Below, piece by piece: positions 53,442 through 62,547 of a stretch of 64,000 nucleotides of DNA. The number at the start of each line of letters is the position of its first letter. Position 1 is the first letter of the stretch. A program made the position numbers and the translations under genes. A model generated the notes under the pieces. The model worked only from the letters and a program-made list of their open reading frames with translations, did not search any database and had not been told where the DNA came from. This DNA is from Oceanisphaera profunda (GTDB lineage: Bacteria; Pseudomonadota; Gammaproteobacteria; Enterobacterales; Aeromonadaceae), in contig NZ_CP021377.1 in assembly GCF_002157895.1 (NCBI RefSeq), positions 558,001-622,000 of the forward strand, given 5' to 3'.

Positions 53442-54752
53442 CTATTTCTTCGCTTGCCACTGTTCGGGGCGCGTAAAACGAAAGGCATCCAATAACTGGC
53501 CAGACGCATTCATAATGCGGTATTCCGCGAGTATCTGATCATACTCCGCATTAATATAAGAGCGACGCGCCTCAAACAACTCATTTTCAGTATTCAACAC
53601 GTCTAATAAGGTGCGACTTCCTAATGAAAATTGCTTTTTATAGGCATCAACCGTGCTGTAGGACGCTTCCACATGTTGACGTAAAAAGTCTTTTTGGCGG
53701 CCTAACGTTTCATACGCCGCCCACGCTAAGCGCATACCTTCATCAACCTGACGATGGGCATTCATCTTAATATCTTTGGCTTGCATCTCTTGGGCTGAGG
53801 TCGCTCGGCTGCGTGCCACATCAGCGCCACCATTGAACAGGTTGTAACGCATGCGCACCATGGCAGTATAATCCGTATTATGACCGGGCACACCGTCGAT
53901 ATCGTCGTCCCAATTACTGCCTAACTCTAAATGCACCTTAGGATAAAAGCCCGATTTTGCATCTCTATGCTGATAGTGGGCGGCATCTACATCAAACGCG
54001 GCGGCGGTAAGAGTAGGATGGCGCTCTTGAGCAATCACTAACGCATCATCCAGTGAAGGCGGTATAAAGTTAGCGTCGGCTTTGGGTTGGCGCAAGTCGT
54101 TGGGCGCTTGGTTAACCAAAGCAATATACTGACTTTGGCTATCTCTTAAGTTATTTTCTGCGGCCGTCATATTGGAATAAGCGCGTGCCACTCGTCCTTG
54201 AACTTGGCTAAAGTCTGCCGTTGAGCCAATACCTGAGTCGGTACGGCGTTGAATATCAGAGTTAATTTGCTCGTGCGTTTCTAAGTTACGTCGCGATAAT
54301 TCAACCAATTCATCTTGGCGCAGCACATCTAAGTAAACCTCGGCTACTTTAAGCGCAATATTTTCGGCATCGGACAACAGTGCATAGCTTTGGGCATCGG
54401 CTTCTGCTTGCGTGCGGTGCACATTGCTTGAGGTTTTAAAGCCGTCAAACAATAACTGGCGTAAAGACAATCCGGCTTCTTTACGCGTTAGCTCCTCTGA
54501 TTTCCCAGCTATCGCGCGCGTACCCGGACTATCTGTATATTCATAGCCAATTCCCGCATTGGCATCTAAGGTCGGGTAATAGCCAGCCACGGCTTCATCT
54601 TGCTGATATTGCCGTGCTTGGTACAGATGAAACGCCTCTTTAACCTTAGGGTGAGTCATTAACGTTTGGGTGACTGCCTCTTCTAAGGTCTCCGCTTGCA
54701 GCGGCAACACCAAACTGCTGCCGATTAGGATCGCAATCATAGTTTTCTTCAT
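53442..54752 (-). CDS. TolC-family outer-membrane channel (LapE/AggA-like)
   Basis: This 436-residue outer-membrane efflux protein has a signal peptide (MKKTMIAILIGSSLVLPLQA) and two OEP repeats with long coiled-coil helices (LRQLLFDGFKTSSNVHRTQAEADAQSY; SPGTRAIAGK; YNLFNGGADVARSRATSAQEMQAKD). The LFDGF and YNLFNGG motifs mark the two strand regions. It forms the tunnel of the type I secretion system with LapC and LapB, and in Lap systems the retained adhesin is thought to sit in it. It corresponds to AggA in Shewanella. Confidence 0.92.
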   Translation of the reverse strand: MKKTMIAILIGSSLVLPLQAETLEEAVTQTLMTHPKVKEAFHLYQARQYQQDEAVAGYYPTLDANAGIGYEYTDSPGTRAIAGKSEELTRKEAGLSLRQLLFDGFKTSSNVHRTQAEADAQSYALLSDAENIALKVAEVYLDVLRQDELVELSRRNLETHEQINSDIQRRTDSGIGSTADFSQVQGRVARAYSNMTAAENNLRDSQSQYIALVNQAPNDLRQPKADANFIPPSLDDALVIAQERHPTLTAAAFDVDAAHYQHRDAKSGFYPKVHLELGSNWDDDIDGVPGHNTDYTAMVRMRYNLFNGGADVARSRATSAQEMQAKDIKMNAHRQVDEGMRLAWAAYETLGRQKDFLRQHVEASYSTVDAYKKQFSLGSRTLLDVLNTENELFEARRSYINAEYDQILAEYRIMNASGQLLDAFRFTRPEQWQAKK

Positions 54753-54786
54753 TGTAACGCTCCCTGATACAATAACATTTGCACTA

Positions 54787-56172
54787 TTAGCGCTCGCGTA
54801 AGGCGCTCTGTTTGGCTCTTAATATGGGTTTTAGTAAATAATTAAGTACTGTTTTTTTACCCGTGACGATATCAACCCCCGTTTGCATTCCTGGTATTAT
54901 TCTCAAAGGGGACGCTTCAGAACCTAAGTAACTGTCTGTGGTGCGCACTGTGGCAATAAAAAAAGGTTTGCCATCTTCATCTTGAATAGAGTCCGCACTG
55001 ATTTTTTCTACTTCTCCGACTAAGCCGCCATAGATAGTAAAATCATAGGCACTAAATTTAACCATAGCCGTTAATCCGGGTCTTAAAAAGCCAATGTCTT
55101 TGGGTTCGATACGGGCTTCAATCAACAGCGTATCTTCAAAGGGTACAATTTCGACCAAATTCATGCCGGGCTGTACCACGCCACCCACGGTATTTATATG
55201 TAAGCTTTTAATGGTACCTTTTACCGGTGAGGTCACCGAGGTACGGGTCACTCTGTCTTGTAAACCCACTTCGCCTTGTTGTAGCTGCATCAATCGATTG
55301 CGTTTTTCATTCAGTTCATGCTGTGCATCAGAGCGAAAAGTTAACGCCACTTCGGTGCGCTTGGAGATATTCTCTCGTAACGAAGCATCGAGCTTTGGCA
55401 GCATAAGCCGGGTGGATTGCAGCTCACCTTGCAACTGATTAAGCTGTCGCTCCAGCCTTAATATTTCCACTTGGGGCACTATGCCCTCTTTAGCGAGCGG
55501 CCGACTCATGTTTACCTCTTGGGTAGCCAAGCTCACGCCTCTTTGTAAAGTGTTCACCTTAGCTTTGGTTTCGACTACCTCTTGCTCGCGCTGCTCTATC
55601 TGAGTAGCAAAGATAGCGAGCTGATTTTTGATAAAGCTTAGTCGCTCTCTATATAAAGAGCGTTGAAATTCTGGCTGGCCCGGATATTTATCTGCAAAAT
55701 CGTCGGCAAACTCAAGTGGGCTGTCCACTAAGCGCACCCGCTCACGCCACGCCCGTTTCGACTCTTCTTCAATAGCAATGGCCTTCACTTCGGCGGTTAA
55801 ACGCTGGGCATCCCCTTGCAGAGCGGCAATCTCTTGCTCTCGCTCCCGTAAGTCTGATAAAAACCGCGTGTCATCAATCAATAATAGCGCTTGGCCTTTT
55901 TCTACCTGCTGGCCTTCGCGAATATATAGAGCACGTACTATGCCCCCTTCAAGATTTGACACCATCTGAATTTGGCTGGAAGGGATCACCTTGCCCACAC
56001 CGGATGTCACCTCCTCCAGTTGGGCAAAATACGCCCACACCAAGGCACTGAGCACAAACAACAGCATCACCCACAACAACGCCTTACCGGCGGTAGGGGT
56101 GGTCAATAACACAGCCGCGGCCGTGTCATCCGTATAATCCAATAACTCTGGCGGAACCGTTTTTTTAGCCAT
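54787..56172 (-). CDS. lapC: HlyD-family type I secretion adaptor (LapC-like)
   Basis: This membrane-fusion protein of 461 residues has one membrane helix near the N-terminus (about 28-48, ALLWVMLLFVLSALVWAYF), a split lipoyl/biotinyl domain (VSNLEGGIVRALYIREGQQVEKGQALLLID and VTSPVKGTIKSLHINTVGGVVQPG), a long coiled coil between (about 100-290), and the C-terminal HlyD motif with FIATVRTTDSYLG and IIPGMQTGVDIVTGKKTVLNYLLKPI. It overlaps the exporter gene by 8 bases. It would connect LapB with the TolC-like channel. Confidence 0.93.
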   Translation of the reverse strand: MAKKTVPPELLDYTDDTAAAVLLTTPTAGKALLWVMLLFVLSALVWAYFAQLEEVTSGVGKVIPSSQIQMVSNLEGGIVRALYIREGQQVEKGQALLLIDDTRFLSDLREREQEIAALQGDAQRLTAEVKAIAIEEESKRAWRERVRLVDSPLEFADDFADKYPGQPEFQRSLYRERLSFIKNQLAIFATQIEQREQEVVETKAKVNTLQRGVSLATQEVNMSRPLAKEGIVPQVEILRLERQLNQLQGELQSTRLMLPKLDASLRENISKRTEVALTFRSDAQHELNEKRNRLMQLQQGEVGLQDRVTRTSVTSPVKGTIKSLHINTVGGVVQPGMNLVEIVPFEDTLLIEARIEPKDIGFLRPGLTAMVKFSAYDFTIYGGLVGEVEKISADSIQDEDGKPFFIATVRTTDSYLGSEASPLRIIPGMQTGVDIVTGKKTVLNYLLKPILRAKQSALRER

Positions 56173-58309
56173 TACTCGCCTCCTTCAGCTGCACAGTACC
56201 CGCTTGCAGTTGCTGTAAGACTCGTGCCTTAGGGCCGTCAGCTAAAATCCGCCCCTGTTCAAGTACGATCAGCCGATCCACCACCTCTAGCATTGAAGTA
56301 CGGTGTGTGACTAACAGCAAGGTTTGCTCTGCTTTGAGAGTCTGGAGTTGTTGGCGGATGTAGAGCTCGGAGCGGTTGTCCATGTTAGAGGTGGGTTCAT
56401 CCATCATTAACAACACAGGATCTCCCAGCCAAGCCCGCGCGATGGCGACGGCTTGACGCTGACCGCCAGATAGCTGGCATCCACCTTCACCCACTTGTTT
56501 ATCTAAGCCATTGGGGTCTTGATTGGTAAACAAGGTCACGCCAGCCCGTTGGGCGGCTTTTAATACTTGGGCTTCATCGGCTAAAGGGTTAGCAATCACG
56601 ATATTGTCGCGAATGGTGCCGAAAAAAAGCGTTACATCTTGCGGCACACAGCCAATATTGCGCCTCAGCCCTGCGGGTTGCAGCTGGCCAATATCGATAC
56701 CATCAATACGCAACGCCCCACCTGTGGGTTTATATAAGCCCGCGATTAAGCGCTCTAGGGTAGTTTTCCCGGAGCCAATACGGCCAATAATGGCCACCTT
56801 TTCACCGGCTTTAATGTGCAAGTTAATGTGACTTAAGACATCTTGCTCTGTATTCGGATAGCGAAAGCTCACATCATTAAAAATGATGTCGCCTTTAAAT
56901 TCAGGATGATGTACATAGCGCTTGCCCGGCTCTTGTTCTTCGGGCGCGATCATAATCTGTTCTAATATGGTCATCGCCGAGCGCGCTTGGTTATAACGGG
57001 TCGATAACACCGACAATTGCACCATAGGAGCGATGGCGCGCCCACTGAGCATCACGGCAGCAATCAAGCCGCCCATCGACAGCTCTCCTGCGGCAATCAA
57101 ATACACGCCCAACACGATTAAACTGACGGTACTAAATTGCTGCACCACGCTGGCAAGGGTCGATATAAAGCTGGTTAAGCGGCGCGTCTTCATGCCCCAG
57201 TGCGCAATGTGGCTAACGGCTTGCTCCCAGCGGTGCTGAAAAGCCCCTTGCGCGCCAAATAATTTAATGGTTTCGAGGCCGTAAATGCCTTCAACTAGGT
57301 TGGCGTTTTTCTGAGAAGACAAACGCGAGCCTTCTTCAATACTGCGCTTTAGCGGCCCTTGGATCAGCCAGCTCACCCCCAACAGCAGTAACATGGCGAT
57401 GATGGGCACCCACACCATGTTGCCGGCAAACAGCCAAATAATAATTAAAAATAACAGCGAAAAAGGAATATCAACCAAGGCGGTCACGGTCGCTGAGGTT
57501 AAAAAATCACGTACCGACTCAAACTCTTGTAAGTGTTTGGCAAAAGCGCCGGTAGAGGGAGGCTTGGCTTCCATGCGCATGCCCATAACTTTCGAAAATA
57601 TCTGCGCCGATAACAGCACATCGGACTTTTTACCCGCGATATCAATAAAGTGACTGCGCAACATGCGCAGTACAAAATCAAACACAAATACCACGGCGGC
57701 GCCTACCGCCAACACCCAAAGGGAATCAAACGACAGATTGGGCACGATTTTGTCGTATACATTCATGGTGAACAAAGGGGTAACTAAGGCAAATAAGTTG
57801 ATCAGCAAGGAGCCAATTAACACATCACGATAAATAAAACGAGATTGGCGCAAGGTGCCCCAAAACCAGTGACCTTCTTGAGTATCGAGTACTTTGGGTG
57901 CGCGAGCATCAAAGCGAAATTGCGGTTTAATAAAAATAACCTGTCCCGTATAACTGGCGGCTAACTTATCTAGCGTCAGCCATTGTTCGCCCTCGCCGGC
58001 AGACGCCAGCAGCACCCGACACTGAGCGGAGTCTTCGTCTAACTCCAGCAGCACGCCCGCCTCCCCCCGCTCTAGTAGCACAATGCAGGGCAATAGCAGC
58101 TCAGAAATATCTTCCAGTGCAAAAGGGGCTTGGCGGGCAGACAGCTCAGCACGCTTGGCCGCGCGTGAAAACAGAGTAGGCGTAAGCTTGCCATTAACTA
58201 ATGGCAAGCCATTAATCAGCGCCTCCCCTTGATAAGGATGGCCATAATACTTTGTTAAAAAAACCAAGCTTTGCAGCAAGGAGTCTTGACCCATCATTGC
58301 ATCATCCAT
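56165..58309 (-). CDS. lapB: Type I secretion ABC exporter (LapB-like)
   Basis: This exporter ATPase fuses an N-terminal C39-like domain (about residues 1-130), six membrane helices and a C-terminal ABC domain. The peptidase domain lacks the catalytic Cys (GQDSLLQSLVFLTKYYG), so it is a non-cutting C39-like domain, as expected for LapB that exports an uncut adhesin. Walker A is IGRIGSGKTTLERLIAGL, the signature LSGGQRQAVAIARAWL, and Walker B VLLMMDEPTSNMD. ATG 58309 with AAGGA upstream is preferred to GTG 58336; it gives 714 residues. It is the first gene of the minus-strand adhesin locus; the promoter should lie in 58337-58468. Confidence 0.92.
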   Translation of the reverse strand: MDDAMMGQDSLLQSLVFLTKYYGHPYQGEALINGLPLVNGKLTPTLFSRAAKRAELSARQAPFALEDISELLLPCIVLLERGEAGVLLELDEDSAQCRVLLASAGEGEQWLTLDKLAASYTGQVIFIKPQFRFDARAPKVLDTQEGHWFWGTLRQSRFIYRDVLIGSLLINLFALVTPLFTMNVYDKIVPNLSFDSLWVLAVGAAVVFVFDFVLRMLRSHFIDIAGKKSDVLLSAQIFSKVMGMRMEAKPPSTGAFAKHLQEFESVRDFLTSATVTALVDIPFSLLFLIIIWLFAGNMVWVPIIAMLLLLGVSWLIQGPLKRSIEEGSRLSSQKNANLVEGIYGLETIKLFGAQGAFQHRWEQAVSHIAHWGMKTRRLTSFISTLASVVQQFSTVSLIVLGVYLIAAGELSMGGLIAAVMLSGRAIAPMVQLSVLSTRYNQARSAMTILEQIMIAPEEQEPGKRYVHHPEFKGDIIFNDVSFRYPNTEQDVLSHINLHIKAGEKVAIIGRIGSGKTTLERLIAGLYKPTGGALRIDGIDIGQLQPAGLRRNIGCVPQDVTLFFGTIRDNIVIANPLADEAQVLKAAQRAGVTLFTNQDPNGLDKQVGEGGCQLSGGQRQAVAIARAWLGDPVLLMMDEPTSNMDNRSELYIRQQLQTLKAEQTLLLVTHRTSMLEVVDRLIVLEQGRILADGPKARVLQQLQAGTVQLKEASNG

Positions 58310-58468
58310 GATAGCTAGTGTCCTTATTAGAACCACTTGAGACTTAATTTTAGTGAAGTTTTGAGAAAGCGGGCGAAATGCGGAATAAATATTATGCGGC
58401 TAGCTGATGAAGCGGATATGTTGGCGTTCTCGGCGAGCTTTCAGCGCAGGCTTAATAATAGCAGGCAA

Positions 58469-58496
58469 AAAAAATACCGGCACAGGGCCGGTATTT
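58469..58496 (-). terminator. Intrinsic terminator after fbaA
   Basis: On the minus strand AAATACCGGC and GCCGGTATTT form a 10-base stem, followed by a run of T (eight T in all counting the stem end). It insulates the adhesin locus from the upstream glycolytic genes. Confidence 0.92.
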
Positions 58497-58515
58497 AATT
58501 AGAAGTAGTACTTAC

Positions 58516-59595
58516 TTAAAGTACGTTAATCGCATTTAACTCGGTAAATGCCTGCTCTAAGCGCGCTATCATTTGGTTTTGACCTTCACGTAACCACACG
58601 CGCGGGTCGTAATATTTTTTGTTTGGCTTATCGTCGCCCTCTGGGTTACCAATTTGGCCTTGCAGATAGTCCTGCTTCTCCTTGTAGTAATCCATTACGC
58701 CCACCCAAGTGGCCCACTGAGTGTCGGTGTCGATGTTCATCTTGATCACGCCATAACCGATCGATTCTTTGATCTCTGCCGCCGATGAGCCTGAGCCGCC
58801 GTGAAACACGAAGTCCAGCGACTTAGCCGGCAATCCAAATTTTTCAGACACATACTTTTGTGAGTTATCCAAAATCTTTGGCGTCAGCTTAACGTTACCT
58901 GGCTTGTACACGCCGTGTACGTTGCCAAACGAAGCAGCGATAGTGAACATATCACTGATGGCAATCAGCTTCTCATAGGCATAGGCCACGTCTTCTGGCT
59001 GGGTATAGAGCAGTGAACTGTCCATGCTGGTGTTATCTACGCCGTCTTCTTCGCCGCCGGTGCAACCCAGTTCTATTTCCAGCGTCATGCCAATTTTGCT
59101 CATGCGCGCTAAGTACTGGCCGCAGATCTCGATGTTTTCTTCCAGAGACTCTTCAGAAAGATCGATCATGTGCGAGCTAAACAACGGCTTACCGGTTTTG
59201 GCAAAGTGTTTTTCACCGGCATCCAACAAGCCATCAATCCACGGCAGCAATTTTTTTGCCGCGTGATCCGTGTGTAGGATCACCGGAATGCCATAGGCTT
59301 CAGCCATAGCATGCACATGATGTGCCCCTGAGATAGCGCCTAAAATTGCCGCCTGATGGCCTTCCATCTTTAAGCCTTTACCGGCAAAAAATGCCGCGCC
59401 ACCGTTAGAAAACTGCACTACAACTGGCGCTTTAACCTTGGCAGCAGCTTCTAATACGGCGTTCACCGAGTCACTGCCCACTACGTTCACCGCTGGCAAA
59501 GCAAACTCTTGTTGCTTGGCGATAGCAAAGATCTTTTGCATATCATGGCCACACACCACACCAGGCTTAACCACATCTAAAATTTTCTGGGACAT
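58516..59595 (-). CDS. fbaA: Class II fructose-bisphosphate aldolase
   Basis: FbaA is the zinc-dependent aldolase of glycolysis, converting fructose 1,6-bisphosphate to glyceraldehyde 3-phosphate and dihydroxyacetone phosphate. The 359-residue length equals that of E. coli FbaA. Zinc ligands are in VILHTDHAAKKLLPW (His), GVIKM-like context, and NVHGVYKPGNVKL and VFHGGSGSS (His). The order epd-pgk-fbaA is conserved in gammaproteobacteria. The 119-base pgk-fbaA gap contains CAGCCTTTGGCT twice (59690-59722). Confidence 0.96.
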   Translation of the reverse strand: MSQKILDVVKPGVVCGHDMQKIFAIAKQQEFALPAVNVVGSDSVNAVLEAAAKVKAPVVVQFSNGGAAFFAGKGLKMEGHQAAILGAISGAHHVHAMAEAYGIPVILHTDHAAKKLLPWIDGLLDAGEKHFAKTGKPLFSSHMIDLSEESLEENIEICGQYLARMSKIGMTLEIELGCTGGEEDGVDNTSMDSSLLYTQPEDVAYAYEKLIAISDMFTIAASFGNVHGVYKPGNVKLTPKILDNSQKYVSEKFGLPAKSLDFVFHGGSGSSAAEIKESIGYGVIKMNIDTDTQWATWVGVMDYYKEKQDYLQGQIGNPEGDDKPNKKYYDPRVWLREGQNQMIARLEQAFTELNAINVL

Positions 59596-59714
59596 TTCTC
59601 GCTCCTCTCTTAAAGCATAAACGGGCGCTACAGACGCAGCGCCCGAGATAAGTCTGTGTTGGGGTTTGGGGTTTAGGCTTTTTTTAACTCAGCCTTTGGC
59701 TGTTATGTTTAAGT

Positions 59715-60878
59715 TCAGCCTTTGGCTCTTTGCTCAAGCATAGCCACGGCGGGTAAGGTTTTGCCTTCTACAAATTCAAGAAAAGCACCGCCGCCGGTAG
59801 AAATATAGGAAATTTGCTCTTTAATACCGAATAAGTCGATGGCCGCTAAGGTATCACCGCCGCCCGCGATGGAAAAGGCGTCGCTCTCGGCAATGGCCTT
59901 GGCGATGATTTCGGTGCCGGCACGGAAGTTTTCAAACTCAAACACCCCGACCGGGCCATTCCAGATAATGGTTTTGGCATTTTTTAAAATCTCGGCCAGC
60001 ACGTGAGCGGATTCATCACCGAGATCAAAAATAAGCTCGTTATCTTGTACTTCAGACACGCTTTTTACCGTCGCAACGGCAGTATCAGAAAACTCGGTAG
60101 CGGTACGCACATCAGTCGGCAACGGAATGGCACATTTAGCCATCAAGCGCTGGGCTTCGGGGATCAAGTCTTTTTCATATAAAGACTTGCCCACGTTGTG
60201 ACCGGCGGCGGCCACAAAGGTATTAGAAATACCACCGCCCACCACTAACTGATCGGCAATGGTCGACAGAGATTCTAACACAGTCAGCTTGGTCGAGACT
60301 TTCGAGCCGCCCACCACCGCCACTAGCGGACGAGCGGGGTTATCCAAGGCCTTGGCCAGTGCAGTGAGCTCTGCCGACAACAAGGGGCCTGCACAGGCGA
60401 TGGGCGCAAACTTCGCCACGCCATGAGTGGATGCTTGGGCGCGGTGAGCAGTACCAAACGCGTCCATCACAAACACATCACACAGGGCTGCATATTGGCG
60501 CGCTAAGGTTTCGTCGTCTTTTTTCTCGCCCACGTTAAAGCGTACGTTTTCCAATACCACCAGCTCTTGTTCAGCCAGCTCGAGTCCGTTTAAATAATCC
60601 GTGGCCAAGCGCACCGGCACGCTCAAGGCTTTTTGTAAATAATCGACCACCGGCTGCAGTGAAAATTCAGCCGCAGACTCGCCTTCTGTCGGACGACCTA
60701 AATGCGAGGTCACCATTACCTTGGCGCCTTGCTCAAGCGCGGCTTTAATGGTGGGCAGTGAGGCCAAAATACGTGCGTCTGAGCTGACTACACCGTCTTT
60801 AATGGGTACGTTTAAATCGGCACGGATCAGCACTCGTTGATGGGCTAAATCGAGCTCACTCATGTTAATGACAGACAT
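59715..60878 (-). CDS. pgk: Phosphoglycerate kinase
   Basis: Pgk transfers phosphate from 1,3-bisphosphoglycerate to ADP. The 387-residue protein (same as E. coli) has the N-terminal [27 protein letters not shown], the ATP-site [17 protein letters not shown]-like [15 protein letters not shown], and the C-terminal [13 protein letters not shown]. It is the middle gene of epd-pgk-fbaA, 80 bases after epd. Confidence 0.96.
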   Translation of the reverse strand: MSVINMSELDLAHQRVLIRADLNVPIKDGVVSSDARILASLPTIKAALEQGAKVMVTSHLGRPTEGESAAEFSLQPVVDYLQKALSVPVRLATDYLNGLELAEQELVVLENVRFNVGEKKDDETLARQYAALCDVFVMDAFGTAHRAQASTHGVAKFAPIACAGPLLSAELTALAKALDNPARPLVAVVGGSKVSTKLTVLESLSTIADQLVVGGGISNTFVAAAGHNVGKSLYEKDLIPEAQRLMAKCAIPLPTDVRTATEFSDTAVATVKSVSEVQDNELIFDLGDESAHVLAEILKNAKTIIWNGPVGVFEFENFRAGTEIIAKAIAESDAFSIAGGGDTLAAIDLFGIKEQISYISTGGGAFLEFVEGKTLPAVAMLEQRAKG

Positions 60879-60958
60879 TAGGGCGTCCCTTGTTTGCGGT
60901 TAAGTGTATTCAGTTAAATGTAAGGCGGTTAAGTGTTTTTAGTTAGCTGTAGGTGTCT

Positions 60959-61978
60959 TTAAGCAGATTTTGCGGCGTTCAGCCAAGCTAAACTGGTATC
61001 CAACATGCGGTTGGCAAAGCCCCATTCATTATCACACCACATCAGCATCTTGATAAGATTTGCATCACTGACTCGGGTTTGCGTACCATCAATAATCGAG
61101 GAATGGGGGTCGTGATTAAAGTCCACCGACACCAGCGGTGCCTCTGTGTAACCCAAGATGCCTTTTAATGGCCCCAGTGCCGCTTCACGCAGTACTTGGT
61201 TTACCGCCTCCACCGTCGCCTTGTGCTCAACCAGCACGCTTAAATCCATGGCGGTCACGTTAATGGTGGGCACGCGCACTGAGATGGCTTCAAATTTGCC
61301 AGCAAAATGCGGCAAGATGCGCTCCACGCCTTTGGCAAGCTTGGTGTCCACCGGAATAATCGACTGACTGGCGGCGCGGGTGCGACGTAAATCCGAATGA
61401 TAAGCATCAATCACTTGCTGATCGTTCATCGCCGAGTGAATGGTGGTGATATTACCGCATTTAATATTAAACACCCGGTGCAGTGTTTCGATAACCGGTA
61501 CCACGCAGTTGGTAGTACAAGAGGCGTTAGAGACCATGGTCTCAAGGCCGGTTAACTGCTGATGATTAACGCCATAGACGATAGTGGCATCTAGGTCGTT
61601 ATCACCGGGATGGGAAAATAATACTTTTTTGGCGCCGGCACTTAAATGACGCTCGGCGTCCGCTCGGCTCGACAATACGCCCGTGCACTCCAGCACCAAG
61701 TCTATGCCCAGCTCACGCCAAGGCAGTTTTGCCGGATCCGCCTCATGACATAAATGGATAATATCATCGGCAATCTCGAACGCATTTGGTAGCAGCGTCA
61801 CTTCTTCACCAAAGCGACCATGACTGGAGTCATAACGGGTCAGGTGTGCCATGGCTTCTGGCTCAGCCAGCTCATTGATGGCAACAATTTTCATATAAGG
61901 CTGCAGACCACGTTCATAAAAAGCCCGCAATATACTGCGACCTATGCGGCCGTAGCCGTTAATGGCGACTCGGATCAT
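60959..61978 (-). CDS. epd: Erythrose-4-phosphate dehydrogenase
   Basis: Epd oxidises erythrose 4-phosphate to 4-phosphoerythronate for pyridoxal phosphate synthesis and belongs to the GAPDH family. The 339-residue protein (E. coli 339) has the Rossmann start [18 protein letters not shown], the catalytic Cys in [13 protein letters not shown], and [15 protein letters not shown], which is the Epd form (GAPDH proper has a different wording here). Its place before pgk supports Epd. Confidence 0.94.
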   Translation of the reverse strand: MIRVAINGYGRIGRSILRAFYERGLQPYMKIVAINELAEPEAMAHLTRYDSSHGRFGEEVTLLPNAFEIADDIIHLCHEADPAKLPWRELGIDLVLECTGVLSSRADAERHLSAGAKKVLFSHPGDNDLDATIVYGVNHQQLTGLETMVSNASCTTNCVVPVIETLHRVFNIKCGNITTIHSAMNDQQVIDAYHSDLRRTRAASQSIIPVDTKLAKGVERILPHFAGKFEAISVRVPTINVTAMDLSVLVEHKATVEAVNQVLREAALGPLKGILGYTEAPLVSVDFNHDPHSSIIDGTQTRVSDANLIKMLMWCDNEWGFANRMLDTSLAWLNAAKSA

Positions 61979-62107
61979 CTAATCTGGTTCCTGCTGAGCT
62001 CAAAAGTGCACTCCACATTGGTGTGGCGCATTATTCAGGACTCAAGTCTAACGGGGATTCAAAGCAAGGGGAATGGCTGTGGCTGTGATGGGGCGCTAAA
62101 AACAACA

Positions 62108-62127
62108 ACCCAGCCGCATTTGCAGCT
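62108..62127 (-). terminator. Terminator after the small 54-codon ORF
   Basis: AACCCAGC and GCTGGGTT pair around a 10-base loop. Read on the minus strand the stem is followed by GTTGTTGTTTTT, an acceptable U-rich tail. It lies 22 bases after the small ORF stop, before epd. Confidence 0.65.
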
Positions 62128-62149
62128 GGGTTTAAAGTAATAACACCTG

Positions 62150-62314
62150 TTATGCACCTTCCAGCGCTAAATCCGTAGACTCAAGTATGACCTTCGATGG
62201 CTCGGCTTGTTGTTGTAACCAACACAACAAACTGGCGGGATAACAATCGTCTGCAGTCCATATGCAAGGCGTTGTGATAGCAACAGCAGTATTTTTTTGC
62301 GCAACATAGTCCAT
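62150..62314 (-). CDS. Small unknown ORF, 54 codons
   Basis: An ORF from ATG 62314 to TAA 62150 encodes 54 residues (start MDYVAQKNTAVAITTPCIW, end DLALEGA). It has an AGAGGG ribosome site 8 bases before the ATG and a terminator-like hairpin after the stop, so it looks like a complete transcription unit. The product is acidic, with three Cys at residues 17, 24 and 31 (seven apart) and a Trp-rich amphipathic middle (CYPASLLCWLQQQ). No known family was recognised. Even spacing of the Cys may point to metal binding or a disulfide, but this is a guess. Confidence 0.5.
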   Translation of the reverse strand: MDYVAQKNTAVAITTPCIWTADDCYPASLLCWLQQQAEPSKVILESTDLALEGA

Positions 62315-62471
62315 TATGTAGCCCTCTTACTATTGAGTGATCATGATGTTAGCTGGTTAATCTCAACACTGAGCTTGTAGCCTAACACCCAATATTGACA
62401 CTGCGATGACAGCGCAATACCCACTAAGCATAGCTAATCACGGCTCTCTTGCCAGCTTCGCACGTAAAGCC

Positions 62472-62500
62472 GCCCTTTAATCAACGGCTGATTAAAGGGC
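62472..62500. terminator. Hairpin after the MFS gene
   Basis: GCCCTTTAATCA and TGATTAAAGGGC form a perfect 12-base stem with a 5-base loop, about 48 bases after the MFS stop on the minus strand. There is no U-tract; a factor-dependent end or RNA-stabilising hairpin is possible. Confidence 0.55.
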
Positions 62501-62547
62501 TATGAAGATAGTGTTAGTAAGGAGTAATGAGGCTTTTAGTCTCGTAG

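Noticed and set aside
56165-58309. Bacteriocin-type exporter with active C39 peptidase
   Set aside because: The catalytic Cys is absent from the N-terminal domain and the neighbours are Lap-type, so it is a non-cutting adhesin exporter.
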